DNA of 64,000 nucleotides, taken from contig NZ_JACJRU010000001.1 in assembly GCF_014697425.1 (NCBI RefSeq), positions 434,001 to 498,000 of the forward strand. The letters are read 5' to 3'. Below, in pieces: positions 40,315 to 48,167 of the stretch (within the stretch, counting starts at the first letter, position 1; every line of letters begins with the position of its first letter). A program made the translations under genes and the position numbers. The notes beneath the pieces were generated by a model. That model made no database searches and was not told the origin of the DNA. It saw only the letters and a list, made by a program, of their open reading frames with translations. Source of the DNA: Nostoc sp. FACHB-110. Lineage in GTDB: Bacteria > Cyanobacteriota > Cyanobacteriia > Cyanobacteriales > Nostocaceae.

Positions 40315-40719
40315 ATGGACGAACTAGTTAAAAAAATTGCTGGTCTAGGTCTTCCTGGTATACTTTTCTTGATTGCATCTGCCGCATCAGGTGGTAGTAT
40401 CCCTGCTGTTGCTACTCTACTCTCGTCTTTAGGAGGGCCATTAGGCTTCTTAGGTGGTTTAGGACTACTTGGTTTAGCAGGTATCCTCGGAGAATACATC
40501 ACAGCATTTGGCATTGAAAACATTCTCAAGCTAGTTTATTCAGAACGTAGCAAAACTGAATCTGTCAGATTTCTCCTCAAAGAAATTCAAGACTTACCCA
40601 TTACAGATTCACTCAAACTCAAACTCAAACATCACATTAGCCCAGTAGTAGTAACTGAAGCAGAAGAAAGCCCTATTCCAACAACAGCAGAATTTGTTGA
40701 TGAGCAACCAGTCGGCTAG
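40315..40719 (+). CDS. Small glycine-rich hydrophobic protein of unknown function
   Basis: A 134-residue protein. Residues about 8-65 form two hydrophobic, glycine-rich segments (AGLGLPGILFLIASAASGG and SSLGGPLGFLGGLGLLGLAGILGEYITAFG) that could insert into a membrane as a helical hairpin. A charged amphipathic helix follows (RSKTESVRFLLKEIQDLPI, LKLKLKHHI), and the tail is acidic and proline-containing. No signal peptide. Similar short proteins with an LPGI.FLIA...GG pattern occur in filamentous cyanobacteria as hypothetical proteins. A membrane-perturbing or effector-like role is conceivable, but nothing in the sequence proves it. It lies about 570 bases before the microviridin-like precursor, on the same strand. 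Confidence 0.7.
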   Translation: MDELVKKIAGLGLPGILFLIASAASGGSIPAVATLLSSLGGPLGFLGGLGLLGLAGILGEYITAFGIENILKLVYSERSKTESVRFLLKEIQDLPITDSLKLKLKHHISPVVVTEAEESPIPTTAEFVDEQPVG

Positions 40720-41291
40720 TTAAATTAACTTTGACACTGCCCAATGAATATGGCTGTTAGGATAGGCAGACAGTAAAAGTAAATAAAATTTGCCTAGTTA
40801 ATTGCGATTAAAATAGGTAAATTTTTCCCAACAGCTTTTTTAGAACACTGATTCATTACTTACAATCATCGCTCAGAACTCATTTTCTTTTGCTTTTACA
40901 AAAAAATCTTTACCTGTAAAAGACTAAAAAATAAGTTTTTAAGTTATTGATGATATTAGTTCATCAGTGTTCTAATCTTTAATTTTAGCAATTGTACAAC
41001 TTAAGAAATATCTGAGATTTTGTAAGAAAACATGCGTCTGAATCCAGGAGTCAGAATATTAGAAAATTGAGAATAATGTGTCTCAAGCAATAGAATAATT
41101 ATACGCATATTGCTTTTAAAGCATGACTTCTGGCAGATGTCTGCTGAATTATTATGAGATTTTTTACGTTAAAAATTAAATAATTTTATTTTTTAAATTT
41201 ATTAATTTAAATGATATTTAAAACTTGTTATTTTGATGAATTGATGATACATTTTTAAATGTTTAACGTCAATTTTCCGAGAGGAAATATT
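40720..41291. other. AT-rich intergenic region upstream of the microviridin-like gene
   Basis: About 570 bases of very AT-rich sequence with runs such as TTAAATAATTTTATTTTTTA near 41180. It presumably contains the promoter and leader of the peptide gene. No gene, no clear hairpin. Confidence 0.5.
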
Positions 41292-41477
41292 ATGTCTATA
41301 AACACATTAACAGCGTCAAATACAGAGGCATTACCATTTTTTGCCCATTTTTTAGAATATCAATCTGCTGCTGAACCATCAGAAGACCCTCCATCAAATC
41401 CTTCTGACGATGATTCTTTTCCTCTTCCTCCTCCTATTTATACTTTGAAATTTCCTTCTGATTGGGAAGATAGGTAA
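41292..41477 (+). CDS. mdnA: Microviridin-family graspetide precursor peptide (orphan)
   Basis: A 61-residue precursor. The frame is open from an ATG at 41259, but AGAGGA six bases before the ATG at 41292 marks the latter as the start. The leader carries LPFFAHFLEYQ (residues 14-24), matching the conserved PFFARFL helix recognised by microviridin ATP-grasp ligases. An acidic/proline-rich spacer follows, then the core YTLKFPSDWEDR at the C-terminus, which matches the microviridin consensus TxKxPSDx(E/D)(D/E). By analogy Thr51-Asp57 and Ser56-Glu59 would form ester bridges and Lys53-Asp60 an amide. Known microviridins inhibit serine proteases. No ATP-grasp ligase, acetyltransferase or peptide exporter gene is present anywhere in this window, so the modifying enzymes must be elsewhere or be lost. 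Asp at the last ring position and a terminal Arg differ from the common Glu-Glu-aromatic ending. Confidence 0.85.
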   Translation: MSINTLTASNTEALPFFAHFLEYQSAAEPSEDPPSNPSDDDSFPLPPPIYTLKFPSDWEDR

Positions 41478-41948
41478 GGATATCTAAAAAGTACTAATAC
41501 GATGCCTAGTAAAACTTTTCTTGCCTGACTTCTGCCTCCTGCTATAAAATTCATAGGATGTGAAGCCACTTACTTCTTGTATATCTCTGAATTTGTCGAA
41601 AATTCGGAGATATACAGCGAATCCAGAGTTAAATACACAGTTTAATTTGATACCTATGGCACTATGCCGAATATTTGTACTATTAATTTAAAGCCATCTT
41701 GTCGCCCTTAGTTTTTATCGCCGAGCTAGTGCTTTCGGTCGCCAAACTAATAGGTGTAAGATATGTGTCGAGAGAATTTTGCTTTTTGAGTCATTTAATG
41801 CTTGCTTTGTGGGAATGAATTGTGATAACTTCCTAATCAAAGCTAAGTACGTTAATTCTATCAACTTACAGTAGTTTTGGTTGAGAACTCAATCACCAAA
41901 GTCAGCTTAGTAGTTTAAGGCTGAATACAAAGCATTATCAGGCTTTTT
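41478..41948. other. Intergenic region after the microviridin-like gene
   Basis: About 470 bases with one very stable hairpin (41579-41615, listed separately) and no gene. The last 100 bases should hold the promoter of the downstream oxidoreductase gene. Confidence 0.5.
41579..41615. terminator. Strong hairpin downstream of the microviridin-like gene
   Basis: GTATATCTCTGAATTT (41579-41594), loop GTCG, and AAATTCGGAGATATAC (41600-41615) form a 16-pair stem with a single G-T wobble. It is 102 bases after the peptide stop codon. There is no T run, so it may be a transcript-stabilising 3' hairpin or a processed terminator rather than a standard intrinsic terminator. Confidence 0.5.
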
Positions 41949-42833
41949 ATGGCAATTCAAACAGTCGGTATTTTAAGTCCGGGTGATATGGGACAGGCTA
42001 TAGGCTCTGTTCTGAGTCAAAATGGGTTAAGAACTATTGCCGCCCTAGAAAATCGCAGTCAAAGAACCCGACAATTAGCAGCCGTAGCCAATATTCAAGA
42101 TGTTGGTTCTCTCACACAGTTGGTAATTGAATCGGATGTAGTGTTATCAGTTTTAGTCCCTGCGGCGGCGGCGGAAGTTGCCCAGCAAGTAGCCCAGGTA
42201 ATTAGTAATGTGGGCAAACAAATTCTTTATGTTGATGCTAACGCGATCGCACCCCAAAAAGTAAAAAGTATCGCTCAAATCATTGAATCCTCAGGAGCGA
42301 CATTTGTTGATGCTGCCATTATTGGCCCACCACCGAGAATTCCCGGACGCACTCGCATCTATGCTTCTGGCAAACACGCCACAGAATTTCAACACTTGAG
42401 TAATTATGGCTTAGATATCCGAGTCATTAGTGATGAAATTGGTCAGGCTTCTGGATTAAAAATGTCTTACGCCGCCCTCACCAAAGGATTAACAGCAATT
42501 AGCACAGAATTATTAATTGCTGCCCATCGTTTAGGTTTGGACGAGCAACTATGGCAAGAAGTATCTCATAGTCAACCAGCACTTGCGAGTATCTTGCTTC
42601 GTGCCATTCCGTCTATGACACCAAAAGCACATCGTTGGGTAGGGGAAATGGAAGAAATTGCAGAGACCTTTAAAGAAGTAGGTTTGACTGAGCGAATTTT
42701 TTACGGCGCAGCTGATATTTACCGTTTAGTCAAAGATACCTCTTTAGGAAAAGAAACACCAGAAGAAAGCGATCGCGAACGGCAATTAAAAGAAATCATT
42801 AATATTCTTGCTGACGAAACTGCGACAAACTAA
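41949..42833 (+). CDS. NAD(P)-dependent oxidoreductase, 6-phosphogluconate dehydrogenase-like (DUF1932)
   Basis: A 294-residue protein with an N-terminal Rossmann domain (VGILSPGDMGQAIGSVLSQNG; the usual G-x-G-x-x-G is GDMGQAIG), the YVDANAIAPQ segment of beta-hydroxyacid dehydrogenases, and a C-terminal helical domain of the DUF1932 type (LKMSYAALTKGLTAISTELL). It should reduce or oxidise a hydroxyacid-like substrate, which is unknown. It begins a same-strand row with the MDR dehydrogenase 29 bases downstream, the HAD phosphatase and the pyrophosphatase-like gene. Confidence 0.85.
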   Translation: MAIQTVGILSPGDMGQAIGSVLSQNGLRTIAALENRSQRTRQLAAVANIQDVGSLTQLVIESDVVLSVLVPAAAAEVAQQVAQVISNVGKQILYVDANAIAPQKVKSIAQIIESSGATFVDAAIIGPPPRIPGRTRIYASGKHATEFQHLSNYGLDIRVISDEIGQASGLKMSYAALTKGLTAISTELLIAAHRLGLDEQLWQEVSHSQPALASILLRAIPSMTPKAHRWVGEMEEIAETFKEVGLTERIFYGAADIYRLVKDTSLGKETPEESDRERQLKEIINILADETATN

Positions 42834-42862
42834 AACTGTAACTTCATTCAAGTCTGGTCAAA

Positions 42863-43813
42863 ATGAGTCAAATCCGTGCTGTTGTTGTTGACCCTAACGT
42901 ATCAGGACGTTTAGTACTGCGTGATGTAGACGCACCAAAACCCGCTGCTAATGAAGCAATTATTCAAGTAGCAGCCATTTCCTTAAACCGTGGAGAAGTT
43001 AGACGTTCAACCACCGCCGATGCCGGTTGGCGGCCTGGTTGGGATTTAGCCGGTATCGTAGAAACTCCTGCGGCTGATGGTTCTGGCCCTGGTGTGGGCG
43101 CGCGCGTCGTTGGGTTGTTGCGTTCTGGTGCATGGGGAGAATTAGTTTCAGTCCCAACTCACTCCCTAGCGGAATTACCCTCATCTGTTTCCTTTGCTCA
43201 AGCTGCTACATTGCCTGTAGCAGGTTTAACAGCCTATCATGCCCTACTCAAAGGTGGTTCACTTCTAGCTCGTTCAGTACTAATTACAGGCGCATCTGGT
43301 GGCGTAGGACATTTTGCTATTCAATTAGCAAAACTTAGTGGAGCAAAAGTTACAGCGCATATTCGTCGCCCAGAATATCAGAGATTCGTTAAAGAAGCAG
43401 GTGCAGATTTTATAGTCATTGGAGAGGATATTGCATCCGCTAGCGAATACAGTCCTTATCATTTAATTGTGGAATCAGTAGGTGGGAAAACCCTAGGTAC
43501 AGCCCTGAGTTTGTTAGCAGAAGATGGGATAACAGTATTGTTTGGTACATCAGGAGGGGCAGAAGTCACATTTAATGCTAGTCGCTTTTATGGCACAGGC
43601 GGTGCAAGTCTGTATGGCTTAATTTTGTTTCACGAATTGAGACGAGAATCAGCTGCAATAGGATTACAGAGACTTTTGAGTTTAGTCGCAGCAGATCAAT
43701 TACGTCCGCAAATTGATATTGAAGCTGATTGGACAGAAGTAGCAGACATAGCGCAGAAATTATTAAATAGAACCTATCCTGGCAAAGCAGTTTTACATAT
43801 ATCAACTCCGTAA
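42863..43813 (+). CDS. MDR-family alcohol dehydrogenase/quinone oxidoreductase
   Basis: A 316-residue medium-chain dehydrogenase/reductase. The GroES-like N-terminal domain has ISLNRGEVR and GWDLAGIVE, and the NAD(P) fold shows LITGASGGVGHFAIQLAKLSGAKV. The structural and catalytic zinc cysteines of alcohol dehydrogenases are absent, which fits the quinone-oxidoreductase/zinc-independent branch. It is closely spaced after the DUF1932 oxidoreductase (29 bases) and before the HAD phosphatase (22 bases), so the three are probably one operon. Confidence 0.88.
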   Translation: MSQIRAVVVDPNVSGRLVLRDVDAPKPAANEAIIQVAAISLNRGEVRRSTTADAGWRPGWDLAGIVETPAADGSGPGVGARVVGLLRSGAWGELVSVPTHSLAELPSSVSFAQAATLPVAGLTAYHALLKGGSLLARSVLITGASGGVGHFAIQLAKLSGAKVTAHIRRPEYQRFVKEAGADFIVIGEDIASASEYSPYHLIVESVGGKTLGTALSLLAEDGITVLFGTSGGAEVTFNASRFYGTGGASLYGLILFHELRRESAAIGLQRLLSLVAADQLRPQIDIEADWTEVADIAQKLLNRTYPGKAVLHISTP

Positions 43814-43835
43814 ACCATCAAATTTTTGTAAATTA

Positions 43836-44513
43836 ATGGACAAATTTAATTTAGTGATTTTTGATTGTGATGGGGTTCTTATAGACAGCGAACCAATCGC
43901 AAATAATATTTTGTTGGAAATGCTCACAGAACTAGGAATAGTTTTGACTTTAGACGATGTTTTTAATGTTTTTGTGGGCAAATCTACGTCTCAATGTATA
44001 GAAATAATTAAAAATCGCTTTGGTAAAAATCCACCAGATAACTTCAAACAGGAATTTTATCAAAGAGTTACGACCACTTTCAGAACAGATTTACAGCCAA
44101 TCAAAGGAATACATGATGTTGTAAGTAAACTAAAATATGCTTACTGTGTTGCCTCAAATAGTAGTCATGATTGGATAAATACAGCTTTAGATGCCACAAA
44201 TTTATTACCTTACTTCTCAGGCAAAATCTTCAGCGCAAAAGATGTTCAACGTAGCAAACCACATCCAGATGTATTTTTATATGCAGCTGCAAAAATGGGA
44301 TTTGAACCTCAAGAATGTGTGGTTATTGAAGATACTCCTACAGGTGTAAAAGCTGGAGTTGATGCAGGGATGACAGTATTTGGTTATGCAGAACTAATTC
44401 ACCCACAAAAGTTACGCGAAGTTGGTGCATCGGTTGTATTTCATGATATGAGGTTATTGCCAAACCTTTTAGAGCAGCAAAATCATACTTATTCTATTAA
44501 CAGTGCTACGTAA
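43836..44513 (+). CDS. HAD-superfamily phosphatase (beta-phosphoglucomutase-like)
   Basis: A 225-residue HAD subfamily IA protein. Motif I is FDCDGVLIDSEP, motif II the Ser in VASNSSHDW, motif III Lys in RSKPHPDVFLYAA and motif IV VVIEDTPTGVKAG. The helical cap begins after motif I. The type is close to sugar-phosphate phosphatases such as YieH or to beta-phosphoglucomutase; the exact substrate cannot be given. It lies in a tight row with the oxidoreductases upstream and the pyrophosphatase-like gene 28 bases downstream. Confidence 0.9.
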   Translation: MDKFNLVIFDCDGVLIDSEPIANNILLEMLTELGIVLTLDDVFNVFVGKSTSQCIEIIKNRFGKNPPDNFKQEFYQRVTTTFRTDLQPIKGIHDVVSKLKYAYCVASNSSHDWINTALDATNLLPYFSGKIFSAKDVQRSKPHPDVFLYAAAKMGFEPQECVVIEDTPTGVKAGVDAGMTVFGYAELIHPQKLREVGASVVFHDMRLLPNLLEQQNHTYSINSAT

Positions 44514-44541
44514 AATATGATATCTAATAATTATTCTAATA

Positions 44542-44910
44542 ATGGAAAAGAAAGATTTCTGGCATAAATTAGATAAATTAGTAGCTACTAGCACTATCAA
44601 AATTGAGCGCCCCAAAGGGAGCTTACATCCTAGATACCCATCATTTATTTATCCCTTAGATTATGGATATTTGCAAAACACTCAAGCCGGAGATCAAGCT
44701 AATATTGATGTCTGGATTGGCAGCTTATCTCATCAACAAGTCAGAGCTATTATCTGTAGCGTAGATTTGCAAAAACGTGACACCGAAATCAAAATTCTCT
44801 TAGGCTGTACGTCTGATGAAAGTCAAATCATTTTTAATATCCATAATACAGGCGAGCAGTCAGCAATATTATTAGTTCGTCAAGAAAAGGGTGTGGGGCG
44901 TTGGGGGTAG
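44542..44910 (+). CDS. Divergent inorganic-pyrophosphatase-like protein
   Basis: A 122-residue protein resembling the core of family I inorganic pyrophosphatase: KIERPKGSLHPRYPS, FIYPLDYGYLQNT and IDVWIG. It is shorter than the usual 165-180 residues, and the metal-binding signature DGDPLD reads DQANID: the first and last Asp remain but the middle one is replaced by Ala. Full catalytic activity is therefore doubtful; it may have another phosphate-ester substrate. Position suggests transcription with the HAD phosphatase. Confidence 0.7.
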   Translation: MEKKDFWHKLDKLVATSTIKIERPKGSLHPRYPSFIYPLDYGYLQNTQAGDQANIDVWIGSLSHQQVRAIICSVDLQKRDTEIKILLGCTSDESQIIFNIHNTGEQSAILLVRQEKGVGRWG

Positions 44911-44986
44911 GGTGTAGTGAAGGCTTGGCTTAGTCATGAGTTTCTAGCCAGTTAATTTTAATAACTCTCATGACTTTGTATGAGAC

Positions 44987-45110
44987 TAAGTAGGTCGGCG
45001 TAAATAATCAATGTTGGGATAAGGCAGGGGGCAGGGAGCAGGGGGAGAAAGAGTTTGAGCATTATTTACTTTTCTTCACACAGTTTGGTTTTATTGCACC
45101 GACTTACTTA
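44987..45110. repeat. Small inverted-repeat element, family C (124 bp)
   Basis: TAAGTAGGTCGGCG (44987-45000) and CACCGACTTACTTA (45097-45110) are imperfect inverted termini, followed inward by TAAATAATCA / GCATTATTTA. The centre is the G-rich tract GGCAGGGGGCAGGGAGCAGG. A fragment of one end recurs at 62361-62380. Non-coding, MITE-like. Confidence 0.7.
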
Positions 45111-45151
45111 ATTTAGATTTTTCCGATCAAATAACTAACAGGTGAATTCTG

Positions 45152-45952
45152 ATGACATTAGACCTAAAACTATCTGGTAAAACAGCAATTGTCACAGGTG
45201 GAAGTGCAGGTATTGGTTTAGCTACTGCCAAAGCCCTCTATAGTGAAGGTGTCAATGTAGTAATTGCTGCTCGTAATCAAGAAAGATTAGACAAGGCTGT
45301 AGCTGATATCCAATCGTTACCCACCCCTGGAGCGAAGATTATTGCTGTTAGTGCTGACCTCACCCAAGCAGAAAGTATTGAGCAAATCGTTTCTACAACT
45401 TTGACACAATTTGGTCAGATTGATATCTTAATTAACAATGCTGGATCAGCCCGTGCTGGGTCGTTTTTAGAATTGGGTGACGATGCTTTTTTAGATGCTT
45501 GGAATCTGAAATTGTTGGGTTACATCCGATTAGTTAGAGCCGTTGTACCACATCAAAAAAATCAGGGCGATGGGCGAATAGTTAACATTATTGGTGGTGC
45601 AGGCCGCACACCTCGTCCGAACTTTCTCCCTGGTGGGACAACTAACGCTGCTTTATTGAACTTCACACGGGGAATCTCTAAAGAGTTAGCCTTATCCAAT
45701 ATTCGGATTAATGCTATCTCTCCTGGTTTGACGGGGACTGAACGCGCTGAACGATTAGCAGAACAAAATGCTCAATCTCGTGGTGTGAGTATAGAAGAAA
45801 TTAAAGCAGAATCACTCAAAGCCATACCTTTGGGCAGAATTGTCAAGCCAGAAGAAATTGCATCACTCGCTTTATTTTTAGTTTCTGACTTAGCTTCTTC
45901 AATTACTGGGGCAGAAATTCTGGTTGATGGTGGTACTACTCCAGGTGTTTGA
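45152..45952 (+). CDS. Short-chain dehydrogenase/reductase (SDR)
   Basis: A 266-residue SDR with the cofactor motif TGGSAGIG, the NNAG motif (LINNAGSA), and C-terminal ISPGLTGTERAERL plus ITGAEILVDGGTTPG. Arg in AARNQERL suggests NADP(H). In the active-site region (VNIIGGAGRTPRPNFLPGGTTNAALLNF) the canonical Tyr-x-x-x-Lys is not present; the Lys position appears to be Asn. The protein belongs to the known subset of SDRs with this substitution, so the reaction could differ from an ordinary carbonyl reduction. It is monocistronic in appearance. Confidence 0.88.
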   Translation: MTLDLKLSGKTAIVTGGSAGIGLATAKALYSEGVNVVIAARNQERLDKAVADIQSLPTPGAKIIAVSADLTQAESIEQIVSTTLTQFGQIDILINNAGSARAGSFLELGDDAFLDAWNLKLLGYIRLVRAVVPHQKNQGDGRIVNIIGGAGRTPRPNFLPGGTTNAALLNFTRGISKELALSNIRINAISPGLTGTERAERLAEQNAQSRGVSIEEIKAESLKAIPLGRIVKPEEIASLALFLVSDLASSITGAEILVDGGTTPGV

Positions 45953-45975
45953 TAAATCTAGAGCTTAGGCCTTGA

Positions 45976-46099
45976 TACGAAAAATCAATGGTTTAGACAA
46001 GAGTGTATAAGTATAAGGGAGTAAGGGTGTAGGTGTTAAACACCTATTAACCCTTACCCCCTTACACCCAGTCTAAACAGACAATCTTTGTACGTATTT
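45976..46099. repeat. Small inverted-repeat element, family B, copy 2
   Basis: TACG-AAAAATCAATGGTTTAGAC at the left and GTCTAAACAGACAATCTTTG-TACGTA at the right form imperfect inverted ends. A TAAGGGTG / CACCTATTAACCCTTA palindrome is in the centre. Right end matches the copy at 22077-22190. Confidence 0.7.
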
Positions 46100-46114
46100 A
46101 GCTAAAACTTTGGA

Positions 46115-47299
46115 TTAGTTTACGTACCGAAACACAGTTCCTCTGTTAGAAGTACCACCAGCAGAGGCAGTTCCATAAAATGCACCATTGGAAAGTTGAA
46201 TTAATGTGGAGTTCGGCGTTGCTCCATTTGTCCCATTAAAGCTAAATAGCAAACTAATGGTTCCACCAACCAATCGATAAATAGAGCCTTTGTTGCTTGC
46301 ACCACCTGTAGAAGCCGTACCGTAGAAGTTACCATCTATTCCTCTTATCAGTGCAGCTGTAGGGTTGGCTCCATTAGTACCATTAAAGCTGGCGACTAAA
46401 ACTGGTGAACCACCGCCAAGTGGAACTCTGAATATAGCCCCTCTATTACTGGCTCCACCCAAAAAAGTTGTACCGTAGAGAAACCCACTTGATTCAATTA
46501 ATGCAGATTGGGGACTCTGACCATTGGAACCATTAAAGCTATATGAAGTTAATACTCCTGCAGGAGTTAGCTTAAATACCGTACCTCTATTACTTGTACC
46601 ACCTGTTGAGGTTGTGCCATAGTAGTTTCCATCAGTTGCTAGTTGCAACCTTGCTAATGGAGTAGCGCCATTTGTACCGTTGAAGTTGACTACAATTGTC
46701 GGCGTACCTCCAGTTAAGGGAACCTTGAATACCGTTCCTCTACCATTGACTCCACCTGCTGAGGTTGTTCCCCAAAGTCTGCCATCACTACCAGAAATCA
46801 ATCTTCCTGCTGGGTTGGCTCCATTCGTGCCATTGAAATTTGACAGAGTTGTCAAAGTCGTAAAAGTGGTCTTTGCGAGTCTAAAAACTGTGCCAAGATT
46901 ACTAGTACCACCTGTAGAGGTTACTCCATAAAGATTGCCATCACTTGCCTGAAATAATCTTGCTATTGGGTTCGTTCCATTAGTTCCATTAAAGTTAACC
47001 AGTGTCGTCAAAGTACTAAAATTAGTACCTGTTAATTTGAATGCTGTGCCTCTATTTTGCGAACCACCTTCGGAAGTCGTTCCATAAATATTGCTATCTG
47101 TTCCTTGAAGCACGCCTGCTTTTGGGCTAGCTCCATTAACCCCGTTGAAATTGACAAGGGTTGTTAATGTTCCAGCAACAGCTTGTGGCAAAGGCAATAC
47201 TAATGGAGAAGACAGCACTGCCAACGAAGTTAGAATCAATACTGTATTCTTGCTGGGACTTGGTTTGCAGAGATTGATTTTTTTCACCTTTAACCTCAC
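46115..47299 (-). CDS. Exported GloVer-type tandem-repeat protein
   Basis: A 394-residue protein with a signal peptide (hydrophobic VLILTSLAVLSSPLVLPL, cleavage near AVAG) and seven tandem repeats of about 46 residues. Each repeat contains FNG.NG..P...L....DG..YGTTS.GG.SNRGTVF+L. This is the pattern of the GloVer/choice-of-anchor tandem repeat family, which probably forms a beta-propeller-like extracellular structure. There is no visible C-terminal sorting signal; the protein ends right after the seventh repeat. Start is GTG at 47299, with another in-frame GTG four codons on. Function unknown; surface location is inferred from the signal peptide. Confidence 0.88.
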   Translation of the reverse strand: MRLKVKKINLCKPSPSKNTVLILTSLAVLSSPLVLPLPQAVAGTLTTLVNFNGVNGASPKAGVLQGTDSNIYGTTSEGGSQNRGTAFKLTGTNFSTLTTLVNFNGTNGTNPIARLFQASDGNLYGVTSTGGTSNLGTVFRLAKTTFTTLTTLSNFNGTNGANPAGRLISGSDGRLWGTTSAGGVNGRGTVFKVPLTGGTPTIVVNFNGTNGATPLARLQLATDGNYYGTTSTGGTSNRGTVFKLTPAGVLTSYSFNGSNGQSPQSALIESSGFLYGTTFLGGASNRGAIFRVPLGGGSPVLVASFNGTNGANPTAALIRGIDGNFYGTASTGGASNKGSIYRLVGGTISLLFSFNGTNGATPNSTLIQLSNGAFYGTASAGGTSNRGTVFRYVN

Positions 47300-47812
47300 A
47301 AAGATTTAGTAAAGAGTGCATAGATGCTTTTACAGGTTTTGTTATGGCTACTGCTGTTAACACTAATTAGTCAAACTAGTGGTATGCCACATAAATTGGG
47401 CGGGGTAAAGAGCAAGAATTAAGGGAAAAAGATTTTCTTTCTTCCCTTTTACTTTTGCCTTTTCCCAGCCTGAATACAGCAATTTTGGCTTGGCAGACCA
47501 CTAGATACTCAACATTAGTACCTTTTTTTTCTTCAAGCCCAATGAAGATATGGATGGTTTTTTAACCTTGCTGGAAAATGATTCAGAAAGGTTAGCACCG
47601 CCTCAACAATAAAACTTGTATTAGCACTGAAGCTGTACGTCGTGAATGAATTTCGCTTGATAGCATAATTGATCGCTTATGCGTTAGATGTCGCCATCAA
47701 CACTAAAAATATTAAATCCAATTTAAATTTCTTCATATAAAAAGAAAAGAAACATAGAAGCGATCGCATTGTGCAAAACTGAAGAGAAATTGCGATCGCC
47801 TACCCGCTAAAA
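47300..47812. other. Intergenic region with inverted-repeat element E
   Basis: About 510 bases between the GloVer gene start and the ferredoxin stop. It contains the 131-bp element at 47375-47505 (listed separately) and HIP1 sites near 47760 and 47793. No gene was recognised. Confidence 0.5.
47375..47505. repeat. Small inverted-repeat element, family E (131 bp)
   Basis: ACTAGTGGTATGCCA at the left and TGGCAGACCACTAGAT at the right are inverted termini with a single mismatch. The centre is GGGAAAAAGATTTTCTTTCT-TCCC, itself palindromic. Non-coding, MITE-like; only one copy in the window. Confidence 0.65.
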
Positions 47813-48154
47813 TTAACTTTGATATGGGCGCGGTAATTGGCGTAGTTTATGCGCCGTATCTAATTCACTATTGTTTTTTCTGCCATATCCCCAACCTAAT
47901 ATCCGGCGATATTCGCCCATAATGCCACTTTCAATCAAATCATCTTCAGTGACTGCAATCTCTGTATGAGACTGGGGTGCAACATAAAGCGCATCCGCCG
48001 GACAATACGCTTCACACATAAAACAAGTTTGACAGTCTTCTTTGCGAGCAATTACAGGTGGTTGGTTGGGAACTGCATCAAAAACATTAGTCGGACAAAC
48101 TTGAACACAAAGATTGCAATTAATACAGAGTTTATGGCTGACAAGCTCAATCAT
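47813..48154 (-). CDS. Two-cluster [4Fe-4S] ferredoxin
   Basis: A 113-residue ferredoxin. The frame runs to a TTG at 48184, but the ATG at 48154 (MIELVSHKLC) avoids an overlap and fits the family. Two CxxCxxCxxxCP motifs are present: CINCNLCVQVCP and CQTCFMCEAYCP, giving two [4Fe-4S] clusters. A conserved C-terminal tail of about 45 residues follows. It starts 13 bases after the AprA-like flavoprotein stop on the same strand, an arrangement like AprA-AprB, and is probably its electron-transfer partner. Confidence 0.92.
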   Translation of the reverse strand: MIELVSHKLCINCNLCVQVCPTNVFDAVPNQPPVIARKEDCQTCFMCEAYCPADALYVAPQSHTEIAVTEDDLIESGIMGEYRRILGWGYGRKNNSELDTAHKLRQLPRPYQS

Positions 48155-48167
48155 AATTTTATTTTGG

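Noticed and set aside
46115-47299. Regular ~138-bp repeats suggesting a non-coding tandem array
   Set aside because: They are the coding repeats of the GloVer-type protein and remain in frame throughout.
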